Made by a program: the position numbers and the translations under genes. A stretch of DNA of 48,290 nt from the NCBI RefSeq assembly GCF_030532265.1, contig NZ_JAUNLM010000013.1, positions 1 through 48,290 of the forward strand, in the 5' to 3' direction. Within the stretch, counting starts at the first letter, position 1. Each line of letters begins with the position of its first letter. Below the pieces are notes generated by a model. The model was not told the origin of the DNA and did no database searches. It saw nothing but the letters and a program-made list of their open reading frames with translations. This DNA comes from Clostridium sp. Lineage in GTDB: Bacteria > Bacillota > Clostridia > Clostridiales > Clostridiaceae. Shown piece by piece: positions 26,464 through 34,418 of this stretch.

Positions 26464-27396
26464 TTATAGCTTTTCAATAACTCTAAGCTTTGCACTTCTA
26501 CTTCTTGGATTTTCAGTAACTTCTTCTTTGCTTGGCTCTATTGCCTTTCTACTTACTAATTTAACAGTTGGTTTCTTTCCACAAACACATATAGGAAACT
26601 CTTTAGGACATTTACATGGATTTGCAAGATCTCTAAATTTCAACTTAACTATTCTATCTTCTAAAGAATGGAATGTTATTATAGCCATTCTGCCACCCTT
26701 ATTTAATCTTTCAACTCCATCTTCTATAGCCTTATTTAATATTCTTAATTCTCCATTAACTTCTATTCTTATCGCTTGAAAAGTTCTTTTTGCTGGATGA
26801 GGTCCCTCTCTTCTAGCTTTCGCTGGTATTGCACTTTTTATTATGTCAACTAATTCTAAAGTTGTATTTATAGGACCTTCTGACCTTCTCTCTACTATAA
26901 AATTAGCAATTCTTTTTGCAAACTTTTCTTCTCCATAATCTTTTATAATTTTAAATAATTCTTCTTCACTATATTCATTTACAACATTATATGCTGAAAA
27001 TTCATTATCTCTATTCATTCTCATATCTAAAGGTGCATCTTGCATATAGCTAAAACCTCTTTCACCTTCATCTAATTGATATGATGATACTCCTAAGTCC
27101 ATTAATATTCCGTCTACATTTCCTATATTTAAACTATCTATTATCTCACCTATATTGTAAAAGTTATTGTGAACTAATATTTTATTATTATATTGTTCTA
27201 GTCTTTTTGATGCAGCTTTTAATGCATCTTTATCTTGATCTATTCCAATTAAAAGTCCGTCTTTATCTAATCTTTTAATTATTTGAGATGAATGTCCAGC
27301 TCCACCTAGTGTGCAATCAACATATTTACCATCTTTTTTTATATTTAACCCTTCTAAACATTCATTTAAAAGAACTGAAATGTGTTTAAATTCCAT
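26464..27396 (-). CDS. rsmH: 16S rRNA (cytosine-1402 N4)-methyltransferase
   Basis: RsmH methylates C1402 in the ribosomal P site. The 310 residues carry the SAM-binding [13 protein letters not shown] (about 28-40), [21 protein letters not shown] (about 99), DMRMNR, and the terminal [15 protein letters not shown]. It is the first dcw gene here, and mraZ, which usually precedes it, is absent. GAGGAG precedes the ATG. Confidence 0.97.
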   Translation of the reverse strand: MEFKHISVLLNECLEGLNIKKDGKYVDCTLGGAGHSSQIIKRLDKDGLLIGIDQDKDALKAASKRLEQYNNKILVHNNFYNIGEIIDSLNIGNVDGILMDLGVSSYQLDEGERGFSYMQDAPLDMRMNRDNEFSAYNVVNEYSEEELFKIIKDYGEEKFAKRIANFIVERRSEGPINTTLELVDIIKSAIPAKARREGPHPAKRTFQAIRIEVNGELRILNKAIEDGVERLNKGGRMAIITFHSLEDRIVKLKFRDLANPCKCPKEFPICVCGKKPTVKLVSRKAIEPSKEEVTENPRSRSAKLRVIEKL

Positions 27397-27630
27397 ATAT
27401 TATTCTCCTCTTTTTGCTGTAATTTAAGCTACTAAATTATATAAAATTAATTAACAGTTTATACTATTCTGTTTGAACTTATTTTTAATACATATTTTCA
27501 CTTTCTCTATTATACTTTACATTTATTTTTATATACTTTCAACTACTATATTCTATTTTTAGCTATTTATTTATAGTTATTCTATAATTATTATTAATTT
27601 CCTTCATTTAAAAGTATATTTTTCAATAGT
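27397..27630. other. Non-coding region upstream of rsmH
   Basis: This stretch between rsmH and the selC promoter is A+T rich with no open frame of note. It should hold the rsmH promoter on the minus strand. TATAAT and TATAAA hexamers occur, but none has a well-spaced -35, so I do not assign one. No mraZ remnant is visible. Confidence 0.6.
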
Positions 27631-27659
27631 TTGACTTTTAATTATATTTTTTATAAAAT
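27631..27659 (+). promoter_or_regulatory. Promoter of selC
   Basis: TTGACT (27631-27636) and TAAAAT (27654-27659) are spaced by 17 bases. A start at about 27666 would be only a few bases before the tRNA, as expected for a stable-RNA gene. Confidence 0.75.
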
Positions 27660-27670
27660 AGTTCTATTAA

Positions 27671-27767
27671 GGGAATAGATAAGTTCTGGTGTACTTACCG
27701 GTCTTCAACACCGAGTTGTGGCGCTAATACCGTCATAGGTAGGTTCGATTCCTACATATTCCCGCCA
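27671..27767 (+). tRNA. selC: Selenocysteine tRNA (anticodon UCA), with encoded CCA
   Basis: This RNA of about 97 nucleotides carries selenocysteine to in-frame UGA codons through SelA, SelD and SelB. The 5' GGGAATA pairs with TATTCCC before discriminator G and CCA. The D arm is TAAGT/ACTTA. The anticodon loop CTTCAAC gives UCA at 27705-27707. A long variable arm (GTGGCG/CGTCAT with a seven-base loop) is followed by a T arm with TTCGATT. The long acceptor-T stack and long variable arm are typical of bacterial tRNA-Sec. The eighth acceptor pair is G-A rather than Watson-Crick. A tRNA-Ser would need a serine anticodon. Confidence 0.93.
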
Positions 27768-27773
27768 TAAATT

Positions 27774-27833
27774 TAAAATATAACTATAAAAAAGGTGGAG
27801 AATATTCTCCACCTTTTTTATAGTTATATTTTA
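27774..27833. terminator. 60-bp perfect palindrome serving as a bidirectional terminator for selC and ychF
   Basis: Every base from 27774 pairs with its partner up to 27833, centred on GGAGAATATTCTCC. The GC-containing core is flanked by AAAAAA and TTTTTT runs, so it can terminate both selC (+) and ychF (-). It begins six bases after the tRNA CCA and ends one base before the ychF stop codon. Confidence 0.93.
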
Positions 27834-28931
27834 TTAAACATTAAATCTAAAGTTTACAACATCTCCGTCTTTCATAACATACTCTTTACCTTCTAATCTG
27901 AAAAGACCTTTTTCTTTAGCTGCAGCTTCTGATCCACATTCTACTAAGTCATCATATGAAACAACTTCTGCTCTAATAAATCCTCTTTCAATATCTGAAT
28001 GAATTTTTCCAGCAGCTTGTGGTGCTTTAGTACCTTGTCTTATAGTCCATGCTCTTACTTCTTGAACACCAGCTGTTAAATAACTTATAAGTCCTAATAA
28101 TTTATAACCTTCTCTTATAAGTTGATCAAGTCCTGATTCACTTAAACCATATTCACCAAGCATTTCTTCTTTTTCTTCATCTTCAAGTCCTGATAGTTCT
28201 TCTTCTATTTTAGCACTTACTATAACTATACCTGAATTTTCATTTGTAGCATATTCTTCTACTTTTTTCACGTATTCATTATGAGTGTTTCCACTTACTA
28301 CGTCGTCCTCTGAAACATTACAAGCATATAATACAGGCTTTGATGTTATTAAGAATAAAGTTTTTATAAATGCTGCTTCATCTTCATTAACGTCTAAAGT
28401 TCTAACAGGTAAATTATTTTCTAAGTGAGCTTTAACTTTTTCCATTATCTCATATTCAGCTTTAGCTGTTTTATCTCCTGATCTTACAAGCTTAACAGCC
28501 TTTTCCATTCTTCTCTCTAAAACCTCTAAATCTGAGAATATAAGCTCTAAATTTATTGTTTCTATATCTCTTATAGGATCTACTGAACCTTCAACGTGAA
28601 CAACATTTCCATCATCAAAACATCTAACCACATGAACTATAGCAGCTACTTCTCTTATATGTGATAAAAATTTATTTCCTAATCCTTCACCCTTTGAAGC
28701 TCCTTTAACTAATCCAGCTATATCATAAAATTCTATTGAAGTATATACTTTTCTTTTCGTATTATACATTTTTTCTAATACATCTAATCTTTTATCTGGG
28801 ACACTAACTACTCCAACATTTGGCTCTATAGTACAGAATGGGTAGTTTGCTGACTCCGCTCCTGCCTTTGTTATAGCATTAAATAAAGTACTCTTACCAA
28901 CATTCGGTAAACCTACGATTCCTAACTTCAT
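27834..28931 (-). CDS. ychF: Redox-regulated ATPase YchF (Obg-related)
   Basis: YchF is a conserved ribosome-associated P-loop protein that hydrolyses ATP rather than GTP, probably acting in translation and stress control. The 365 residues have Walker A GLPNVGKSTLF (about 6-16), DIAGLVKGASKGEGLGN (about 66-82) and a C-terminal TGS domain (about 280-365, ending DGDVVNFRFNV). An ATG at 28940 lies against AAAGGA; the ATG at 28931 is correctly spaced and gives the standard MKLGIVG start. It has its own promoter and is a single-gene transcript. Confidence 0.97.
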   Translation of the reverse strand: MKLGIVGLPNVGKSTLFNAITKAGAESANYPFCTIEPNVGVVSVPDKRLDVLEKMYNTKRKVYTSIEFYDIAGLVKGASKGEGLGNKFLSHIREVAAIVHVVRCFDDGNVVHVEGSVDPIRDIETINLELIFSDLEVLERRMEKAVKLVRSGDKTAKAEYEIMEKVKAHLENNLPVRTLDVNEDEAAFIKTLFLITSKPVLYACNVSEDDVVSGNTHNEYVKKVEEYATNENSGIVIVSAKIEEELSGLEDEEKEEMLGEYGLSESGLDQLIREGYKLLGLISYLTAGVQEVRAWTIRQGTKAPQAAGKIHSDIERGFIRAEVVSYDDLVECGSEAAAKEKGLFRLEGKEYVMKDGDVVNFRFNV

Positions 28932-28969
28932 TATGTACATTCCTTTCTAACTTTTACTTATACCCATAA

Positions 28970-28998
28970 ATTATACTCTACATAATATTAATTTTCAA
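28970..28998 (-). promoter_or_regulatory. ychF promoter
   Basis: On the minus strand TTGAAA (28998-28993) and TATAAT (28975-28970) are spaced 17 bases apart, giving a leader of about 30-35 bases to the ATG. No equally clear promoter is visible for pdaA on the other strand. Confidence 0.75.
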
Positions 28999-29096
28999 CT
29001 TTTGAATTTTTTATCATTAAATCTTAAATATTACCATGTTTATTTTTTAAAATTTTCCTAATACTAATTATGACCTTTAAGAAAGGAGGTTTTATA

Positions 29097-29897
29097 TTGA
29101 AAAAGCATTTTAAAAAGCTTTTATTTATTTTTTCATTTATTTTAACTTTATTAGTAAGCGCTACACCTTTAGCCTTTTCTTCTAATGATAATACTGAATT
29201 TAATTGGTACTTTGTTTCTAGAGAAAAAAATAAAACTCCTGAAGCACCAAAAGAATCAGCAACATTTTTAAAAGATAGTAATTCTTTTTATGTTGGAGAT
29301 ACAACAAAAAAAGAATTATATTTAACATTTGATGAAGGATATGAAAAAGGAAACACAGAAGAAATTTTAGACATATTAAAATCCTTAAATGTAAAAGCAG
29401 CTTTTTTCGTTGTTAAACCTTATATAACTTCTCATGCTAGTACAGTTACTAGAATGGTTAAAGAAGGGCATTTAGTTTGTAATCATACAAATACACATCC
29501 ATCAATGGCAAGTATAACAGATGTTTCTAAATTTAATGAGGAAATAAATAGTGTAAATGAAGCTTACAAAGAACTTATTGGTGAAGATATGCCGAAATTC
29601 TTTAGACCACCTATGGGAAAATACTCTAAAAGCTCGTTAGATAAAACATCTGCGTTAGGTTACAAAACAATTTTTTGGAGTTTTGCATATAGAGATTGGT
29701 TAGTTAATGATCAACCAAATCCTGAATTTGCTATGAAAAAAATTAAAAATGGTGTCCATCCAGGATGTATAATGTTATTACATGCTGTATCTGATACAAA
29801 TACAAAAATATTGAAAGATTTAATTATATCTTTACAACAAGATGGTTATGAATTTAAAACTTTAAATGATTTACCAGATAAAATGATTATAGAGTGA
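29097..29897 (+). CDS. pdaA: PdaA-like polysaccharide deacetylase (N-acetylmuramic acid deacetylase)
   Basis: PdaA removes acetyl groups from MurNAc as a step towards muramic-delta-lactam in the spore cortex. The 266 residues start with a signal peptide (basic KKHFKK, then a hydrophobic core to about residue 27). The NodB domain has TFDEGYE (catalytic Asp and metal Asp, the PdaA form of TFDDG), a metal-binding HTNTH (about 138-142), RPPMGKY and the late MLLHAVSDTN. The start is TTG at 29097, six bases after AAAGGAGG. An ATG at 29070 lies upstream of that site. Expression in the forespore is expected, but I could not fix a sigma-G promoter. Confidence 0.9.
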   Translation: MKKHFKKLLFIFSFILTLLVSATPLAFSSNDNTEFNWYFVSREKNKTPEAPKESATFLKDSNSFYVGDTTKKELYLTFDEGYEKGNTEEILDILKSLNVKAAFFVVKPYITSHASTVTRMVKEGHLVCNHTNTHPSMASITDVSKFNEEINSVNEAYKELIGEDMPKFFRPPMGKYSKSSLDKTSALGYKTIFWSFAYRDWLVNDQPNPEFAMKKIKNGVHPGCIMLLHAVSDTNTKILKDLIISLQQDGYEFKTLNDLPDKMIIE

Positions 29898-29926
29898 AGT
29901 TAAAACTTCACTCTATAATCATTTTA
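29879..29926. terminator. Shared bidirectional terminator containing the stop codons of two convergent genes
   Basis: A perfect 23-bp inverted repeat (29879-29901 with 29904-29926) has only AA between the arms. It includes the last codons and TGA of pdaA on the plus strand and the TAA of the cyclodeaminase gene on the minus strand. The outer AAAA and TTTT runs serve as U-tracts for both directions. Confidence 0.85.
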
Positions 29927-30568
29927 AGAAAATATATAATTATTTACATCTTTTAATATTTTATTTTTATATTCCTTAGATTTATTTAAAATATCTTCTA
30001 ACTCTAATTTTATTTCATCAAAATATTCCTCATCCTTTAATGAATTTAAATTAACTTTCACATTTATTATAGAACTTTCTATAGCTGAATGTAATAAACT
30101 TGCTGAAACTCCAGCATCTGATATAAGCATTTTATTACCATATTTTATTGCAAATTCTATATTTTCATAAAATTTAATACATTCTCTACAAACTTTAAGA
30201 GGTGATATCATAGCTTCATATGTTTTAGCTTTTAATTCAGATTTTCTGTACTCTTTTTCTTCATCTGTATTTTTAGGGAGTTTATAGCATTTCATTAAGT
30301 TATTGAAACAAGTTCTATCTTCCTCCATAAAATTTACACAATTTGAAATAAAATTGTTACATTCATTTTCAAATTTTATCATTTCTTGTTTTTTCTCTTC
30401 AGTTAATATTTCAAATGACTTTTTATTTATTGTAAGTGAGTATACCATATTATTCAAGCATCCTGCCAATGCTCCTACAAATGCTGCAGTACTTCCTCCT
30501 CCTGGAGATGGAGCATCTGAAGCTAATTCATTTACAAATTCTTGTATTTTATAATCTTTAAATAACAT
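29924..30568 (-). CDS. Formiminotransferase-cyclodeaminase-family protein (cyclodeaminase/cyclohydrolase, FchA-like)
   Basis: This is a helical folate enzyme related to the C-terminal domain of FTCD and to methenyl-THF cyclohydrolase FchA. The 214 residues begin with the family signature FVNELASDAPSPGGGSTAAFVGALAGCLNNMV (about 11-42) and a conserved Asp near DAGVSASLL (about 145). It may convert methenyl- or formimino-THF in one-carbon metabolism. It follows the TPR gene by 24 bases with AAGGAGG. No histidine degradation gene is nearby, so formiminoglutamate catabolism is not supported by context. Confidence 0.88.
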   Translation of the reverse strand: MLFKDYKIQEFVNELASDAPSPGGGSTAAFVGALAGCLNNMVYSLTINKKSFEILTEEKKQEMIKFENECNNFISNCVNFMEEDRTCFNNLMKCYKLPKNTDEEKEYRKSELKAKTYEAMISPLKVCRECIKFYENIEFAIKYGNKMLISDAGVSASLLHSAIESSIINVKVNLNSLKDEEYFDEIKLELEDILNKSKEYKNKILKDVNNYIFS

Positions 30569-30592
30569 TTGACTCCTCCTTAAAAGCTATAT

Positions 30593-31693
30593 TTAATTAT
30601 CTTTTTCATTTTCTAATAATTTTTCAATCTTTTTAACAATTTCATCTTCACTATTTAATTTTTTTGCAATTTCTAAATGTAATTTTGCTTCTTTAATATT
30701 ACCAATATTTAAGTAACACATTATTATGTTTGTGCAAATTTCAACTTCTTTTGAAGCTTCAAAAGCTTTTTTAAAATATTGTATTGCTAAATTATATTCT
30801 CCTATACAAGCATAATTTAATCCAAGCTCATTTACAACTTCAAGTATTCCGCTTTCTATTTTTATACTTTCACATAAATAATATATAGCTTTATCATGTT
30901 TACCTAATTTTCTAAAGCAAACACCTAAGTAATAATATATTAATGGATTACTATCAAATTTATCTACTAATGATAAAAATAATTCAATAGATTTTTCTGG
31001 CTCAGTTTCAACTAACTCCACAGCCTTTTCATATGTTGTTACATTTTCTATATCATCCATAAGCATTTCTATTTCAGAAGTTTGTTCTCCACCTCTTCTT
31101 AAATACTCATTGATTTCTACCTTAGCTCCAACATAATCATTTTTATCTTTTAATATTATTGCTTTATATAAATAAGGTTCTTTCATATTTCCAAATAGTT
31201 TTTTAGCTTCTTCTATATCTTCTAGTAAAATCTCTTCAAAAGCCTTGTCTTTCTCTCTTAAATTAACACCTAGAAGAAGCAACTTTTCCATATATTCTTC
31301 CTTTTCTTCAAAATCAAGTAATCCTTTTAATATAAGATAAGCATCATCTAATCTATCCTCTTTAACTCTTTGTGCTACTAAACTTTTTCCACATTCTTCA
31401 CTTTGAGGTATTTGCATAAGTAATATATTATAATCATCTGCATATTTTATATTTCTATCAGCTCCTAAAGTTAAAAGCATACCTTCTACAAAATAATATA
31501 TAGGTAAATTTTCTATTTTTATTTTATCATCTATATTACTTGTTATGTATTCAGAACTTATTGGTACAAATAACTCCTTACTATTAAATGAAATATATTC
31601 TGGTATATTTAGTATATTTTTAAATCCTTCCTTATCAATCTCTAAGAATAAAAGCTTTCCTAATTTCTCTTTAAATACTGCTTTATAATCCAT
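30593..31693 (-). CDS. TPR-repeat protein of unknown function
   Basis: This 366-residue soluble protein has a mixed alpha/beta N-terminal part (about 1-100) and tetratricopeptide repeats after it. The clearest repeats are YYLGVCFRKLGKHDKAIYYL and LNYACIGEYNLAIQYFKKAF (about 250-310), with a third at LNIGNIKEAKLHLEIAKKL. TPR proteins are protein-interaction scaffolds, and the partner is unknown. No signal peptide. The ATG follows GGTGGTGA, and the leader contains a duplicated ribosome-binding-site block and a hairpin. Confidence 0.85.
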   Translation of the reverse strand: MDYKAVFKEKLGKLLFLEIDKEGFKNILNIPEYISFNSKELFVPISSEYITSNIDDKIKIENLPIYYFVEGMLLTLGADRNIKYADDYNILLMQIPQSEECGKSLVAQRVKEDRLDDAYLILKGLLDFEEKEEYMEKLLLLGVNLREKDKAFEEILLEDIEEAKKLFGNMKEPYLYKAIILKDKNDYVGAKVEINEYLRRGGEQTSEIEMLMDDIENVTTYEKAVELVETEPEKSIELFLSLVDKFDSNPLIYYYLGVCFRKLGKHDKAIYYLCESIKIESGILEVVNELGLNYACIGEYNLAIQYFKKAFEASKEVEICTNIIMCYLNIGNIKEAKLHLEIAKKLNSEDEIVKKIEKLLENEKDN

Positions 31694-31699
31694 TTGTTC

Positions 31700-31744
31700 A
31701 CCACCTATATAAAAATATCGCTACCACCTATATAAGATGATAGC
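31700..31744 (-). promoter_or_regulatory. Leader of the TPR gene with duplicated GGTGG block and hairpin
   Basis: The 12-base direct repeat TATATAGGTGGT occurs at 31711-31700 and 31734-31723. The upstream copy is folded into a 9-bp hairpin (GCTATCATC with GGTGGTAGC, two G-U pairs, seven-base loop) followed by GATATTTTT. The downstream copy is the functional ribosome binding site. It could be an attenuator. Confidence 0.45.
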
Positions 31745-32080
31745 TTAAATTTCAACTTATTTTTAATTAAGCTTATACATTTTCTTTAAATATAATATAT
31801 AATTTTACTATATATAAAAATTATTTTTAAAAAACATATTTTTATTACTCTTAATAGTTTTAAATTTTAATATAAAATATAATATATTTTCAAGTATAAA
31901 TTTTAACATATTTATATTAAGTAGTTCAATGTTAGTTTTTATATTTTAAATTAAAAGTTTTTAAAACTCTATCTTGAATCATATTTAATATTTATTTTAT
32001 ATAGTAAAAATTTTACTAATAAAATAATAAAGTTATTTTTTATACCTTGTTTAAGTAAAGTAATTTAGTATAAATAAATA
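31745..32080. other. A+T-rich intergenic region between rplY and the TPR gene
   Basis: About 340 bases made almost entirely of A and T, with no open frame, RNA gene or repeat that I can support. The promoter of the TPR gene should lie here on the minus strand. TATAAT-like hexamers are too frequent by composition to choose one. Confidence 0.6.
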
Positions 32081-32082
32081 AA

Positions 32083-32099
32083 CGGAGGTAAATCCTCCG
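32083..32099 (-). terminator. Terminator after rplY
   Basis: CGGAGG and CCTCCG form a 6-bp G+C-rich stem with a five-base loop, followed on the minus strand by TTTATTTATTTA. It lies about 20 bases after the rplY stop. Confidence 0.65.
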
Positions 32100-32118
32100 C
32101 TTAAATAAAAATTTACTT

Positions 32119-32721
32119 TTATTTATTTTTTTCTGAATTGTTAGCTTTTTGTTCTTCATCCATTAAATCTGATGTTAACTTTCTTTCATTTGATATTGAA
32201 GCCATAACAGAATTTAAATCATCTAAAATATTAAGTTCCTCTGCAATTTCTAAATCACAAACTCTAAATACATCTCCATTCATTCCCTTTGACACATCAA
32301 ATTTAATTGATTTTGGAATAGAGTTTAAATCACATGAAACTTTTATTGAATCTTTTTCTTTTTGTAAAACTGCCCCTTTATTATTTAAATATTTTTCTCC
32401 TAAATATTGTATTGGTACTTCCGTTTCAATATTTTGATTAGAGCTTATAAGTTCTAAATCTAAATGTATTATTTCATGATTTACAGGTTCCCTCTGAACT
32501 TCTTTTATTAACGCATCTCTTTTATTTCCATTAATATTTAAACTTAAAACTCCATGTTCCCCAACATTTGCTACTTCTCTACAAAGTTCTAAAGAAGATA
32601 CCTCAAACATAAAATTTTTCATTTCTTTTCCATAAACTACTCCAGGCACTAACCCCTTATTTCTAGTTTTTCTACCACTATGAGTAACTCTTTTTCTTTC
32701 AGTTATATTTAGTTCTGCCAT
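32119..32721 (-). CDS. rplY: 50S ribosomal protein L25 (general stress protein Ctc type)
   Basis: L25 binds 5S rRNA. The 200-residue protein is the two-domain Ctc/TL5 form: an L25 barrel (about 3-88, beginning NITERKRVTHSGRKTRNKGLVPGVVYG) and a C-terminal beta domain (about 95-175, with GEKYLNNKGAVLQKE and DVSKGMNGDVFRV). The acidic and polar tail ends NSEKNK. In Bacillus, Ctc is stress induced and dispensable. TAGGAGG precedes the ATG. Confidence 0.93.
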   Translation of the reverse strand: MAELNITERKRVTHSGRKTRNKGLVPGVVYGKEMKNFMFEVSSLELCREVANVGEHGVLSLNINGNKRDALIKEVQREPVNHEIIHLDLELISSNQNIETEVPIQYLGEKYLNNKGAVLQKEKDSIKVSCDLNSIPKSIKFDVSKGMNGDVFRVCDLEIAEELNILDDLNSVMASISNERKLTSDLMDEEQKANNSEKNK

Positions 32722-32798
32722 AATAAATACCTCCTATTTTTATTGAAACTCTTTTTAATTATTCCTAAAATAGATAGTATTTATACTACTAATTTATA

Positions 32799-33236
32799 TT
32801 AAATATTTTCTGGTATATTATTTTCTGAAAAAACTTCTATTCCATTTTCAATAAATTTTTTTGCTGTAACTCCAAAACCATTAATTTTATTATTTGTAAA
32901 TGTTCCATCATATATAAAATTACTTCCACAAGATGGACTACCATCTTTTAATATTGCAAATTTTGCATTTATAAGTTTTGCAAGTTTAAAAGCCTCTTCT
33001 GCACCTTTATTAAAGTTTTCCGTCAAATCTTCACCTAATTTATTAATAACTGTAAGATTTCCTTCTTTTTTTATAATTTCACAAGGTATTCTAGGAGTGC
33101 TTAATCCCCCTAATTGTTCAGGACATACTAAAATCGCTTTCCCTTCTTTAAATAAATTTAAACATTTTTCATTTTTATTATTTTTACCATTATATTTACA
33201 ATTACACCCACAAAGGCATGCGCTTATTATAATCAC
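32799..33236 (-). CDS. DUF523-family cysteine-rich protein
   Basis: This is a 145-residue protein with cysteine motifs ISACLCGCNCKYNG at the start, CPEQLGGLSTPR (about 39-50) and LKDGSPSCGS (about 98-107), which define DUF523. Family function is not established; the cysteines could bind metal or an Fe-S cluster. The start is GTG, nine bases after GGAG. It lies between a PfkB kinase gene with its own terminator and rplY. Confidence 0.9.
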   Translation of the reverse strand: MIIISACLCGCNCKYNGKNNKNEKCLNLFKEGKAILVCPEQLGGLSTPRIPCEIIKKEGNLTVINKLGEDLTENFNKGAEEAFKLAKLINAKFAILKDGSPSCGSNFIYDGTFTNNKINGFGVTAKKFIENGIEVFSENNIPENI

Positions 33237-33253
33237 TTTACCACTCTCCTATC

Positions 33254-33294
33254 TATAAAAATAGCTAAAGGATTTACCTTTAGCTATTTTTATA
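33254..33294 (-). terminator. Terminator after the PfkB-family kinase gene
   Basis: A perfect 18-bp stem (33254-33271 with 33277-33294) around a five-base loop contains TAGCTAAAGG and A/T runs on both sides. It starts two bases after the kinase stop codon region. Confidence 0.9.
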
Positions 33295-33295
33295 A

Positions 33296-34246
33296 TTAAT
33301 ATGTATTTTCTTCCCACTCAATTTTGTTCAGATATACATCTACATAGTCATTACTCATTTTAGGATTTATAGTATCTTCATGGGAAATAGTTATTGTTGA
33401 CATTGCAATTGCATATTTAACGGTATCCTTTAATGATAATCCATTCATATATCCATATCCAACTCCTGCGACAAATGAATCACCAGCTCCAGTTGTATTT
33501 TTAACTTTAACTTTTTTAGCTTTTATTTTTCCAACTTCTACTCCATTTGTATAATATATGCCATCTGCATCTAAACTTATAAATATATTTTTTACTCCTT
33601 GATCTAAAAAGTATTTTCCTGCTCTTTCTAAATCATCTTTAGTTTTTATTTCAAAACCACAAAGTATTTCAGCTTCATATCTATTTGGCTTTATTGTGTG
33701 GAAATATTTAATTAAATGTTTTATATTTCTAGCTTTAGCCGCTGATACTGGATCTAATATAAATTTTGTTTTTCCTTCATATTTTTTAAGTATATATTCA
33801 AGTAATTCTGCATCATCAGCATCAAGTATAGTGTATTCTGCAGCCTCTATTATGTGACTTTTAGAATCAATAAAATCAGTATCCATTTCATCTAAACTTT
33901 CCATGTCAACTACTGCTGATACCATATCACCTGTATGGTCTAAAATAGCCATGTATGTTGGAGTACATCCGCCTTCAAGTATTAACGAATCTTCCATATT
34001 GTAACCTATCATTTTTGAATGTGATAAAATATTTCTACCATTTTCATCATCACCTATAGTTGATATAAACTTAGTTCTAACTCCAACCCTTGCAAGATTT
34101 TCTGCAATATTTCTACAAACACCACCAAGTGATATTTTAATATTTCCCGGATTAGAGTCTTTTCCTTTATATGTATTTCTACTAAAGCCTAATATATCAA
34201 CTATGGATGCTCCAATAACTAGTACATAAGAATCTTTTTCTATCAT
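33296..34246 (-). CDS. PfkB-family sugar kinase, pseudouridine-kinase-like
   Basis: This is a ribokinase-fold enzyme. The 316 residues include SNPGNIKISLGGVCRNIAEN (about 28-47), very like the SNPG...GGVGRNIAQN of E. coli PsuK, and the anion hole with catalytic Asp in NTTGAGDSFVAGV (about 250-262). It would phosphorylate a nucleoside such as pseudouridine. PsuG glycosidase, the usual neighbour, is not present here. Longer starts up to 34297 exist, but AGGAGAG lies before the ATG at 34246. Substrate assignment is from motif resemblance only. Confidence 0.85.
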   Translation of the reverse strand: MIEKDSYVLVIGASIVDILGFSRNTYKGKDSNPGNIKISLGGVCRNIAENLARVGVRTKFISTIGDDENGRNILSHSKMIGYNMEDSLILEGGCTPTYMAILDHTGDMVSAVVDMESLDEMDTDFIDSKSHIIEAAEYTILDADDAELLEYILKKYEGKTKFILDPVSAAKARNIKHLIKYFHTIKPNRYEAEILCGFEIKTKDDLERAGKYFLDQGVKNIFISLDADGIYYTNGVEVGKIKAKKVKVKNTTGAGDSFVAGVGYGYMNGLSLKDTVKYAIAMSTITISHEDTINPKMSNDYVDVYLNKIEWEENTY

Positions 34247-34418
34247 ATTATCTCTCCTGTTTCCATTTCCCATTATTATAAAAAAATCTATCATCATTAT
34301 AAGTTACAAAAAGAAAAAAATAAAGAATAATTATTTAATTTTTTTTAAATAACACAATGTAAAGGTTTATTTGTATTATTTTTATGTTAAAATCATAGAT
34401 TATTTATGAACTTAGTGT

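Noticed and set aside
28999-29069. Sigma-G promoter for pdaA
   Set aside because: Sequences resembling parts of the consensus occur, but no pair has both a good -35 and a CATnnTA -10 at 17-18 bases; the region is too A+T-rich to call.
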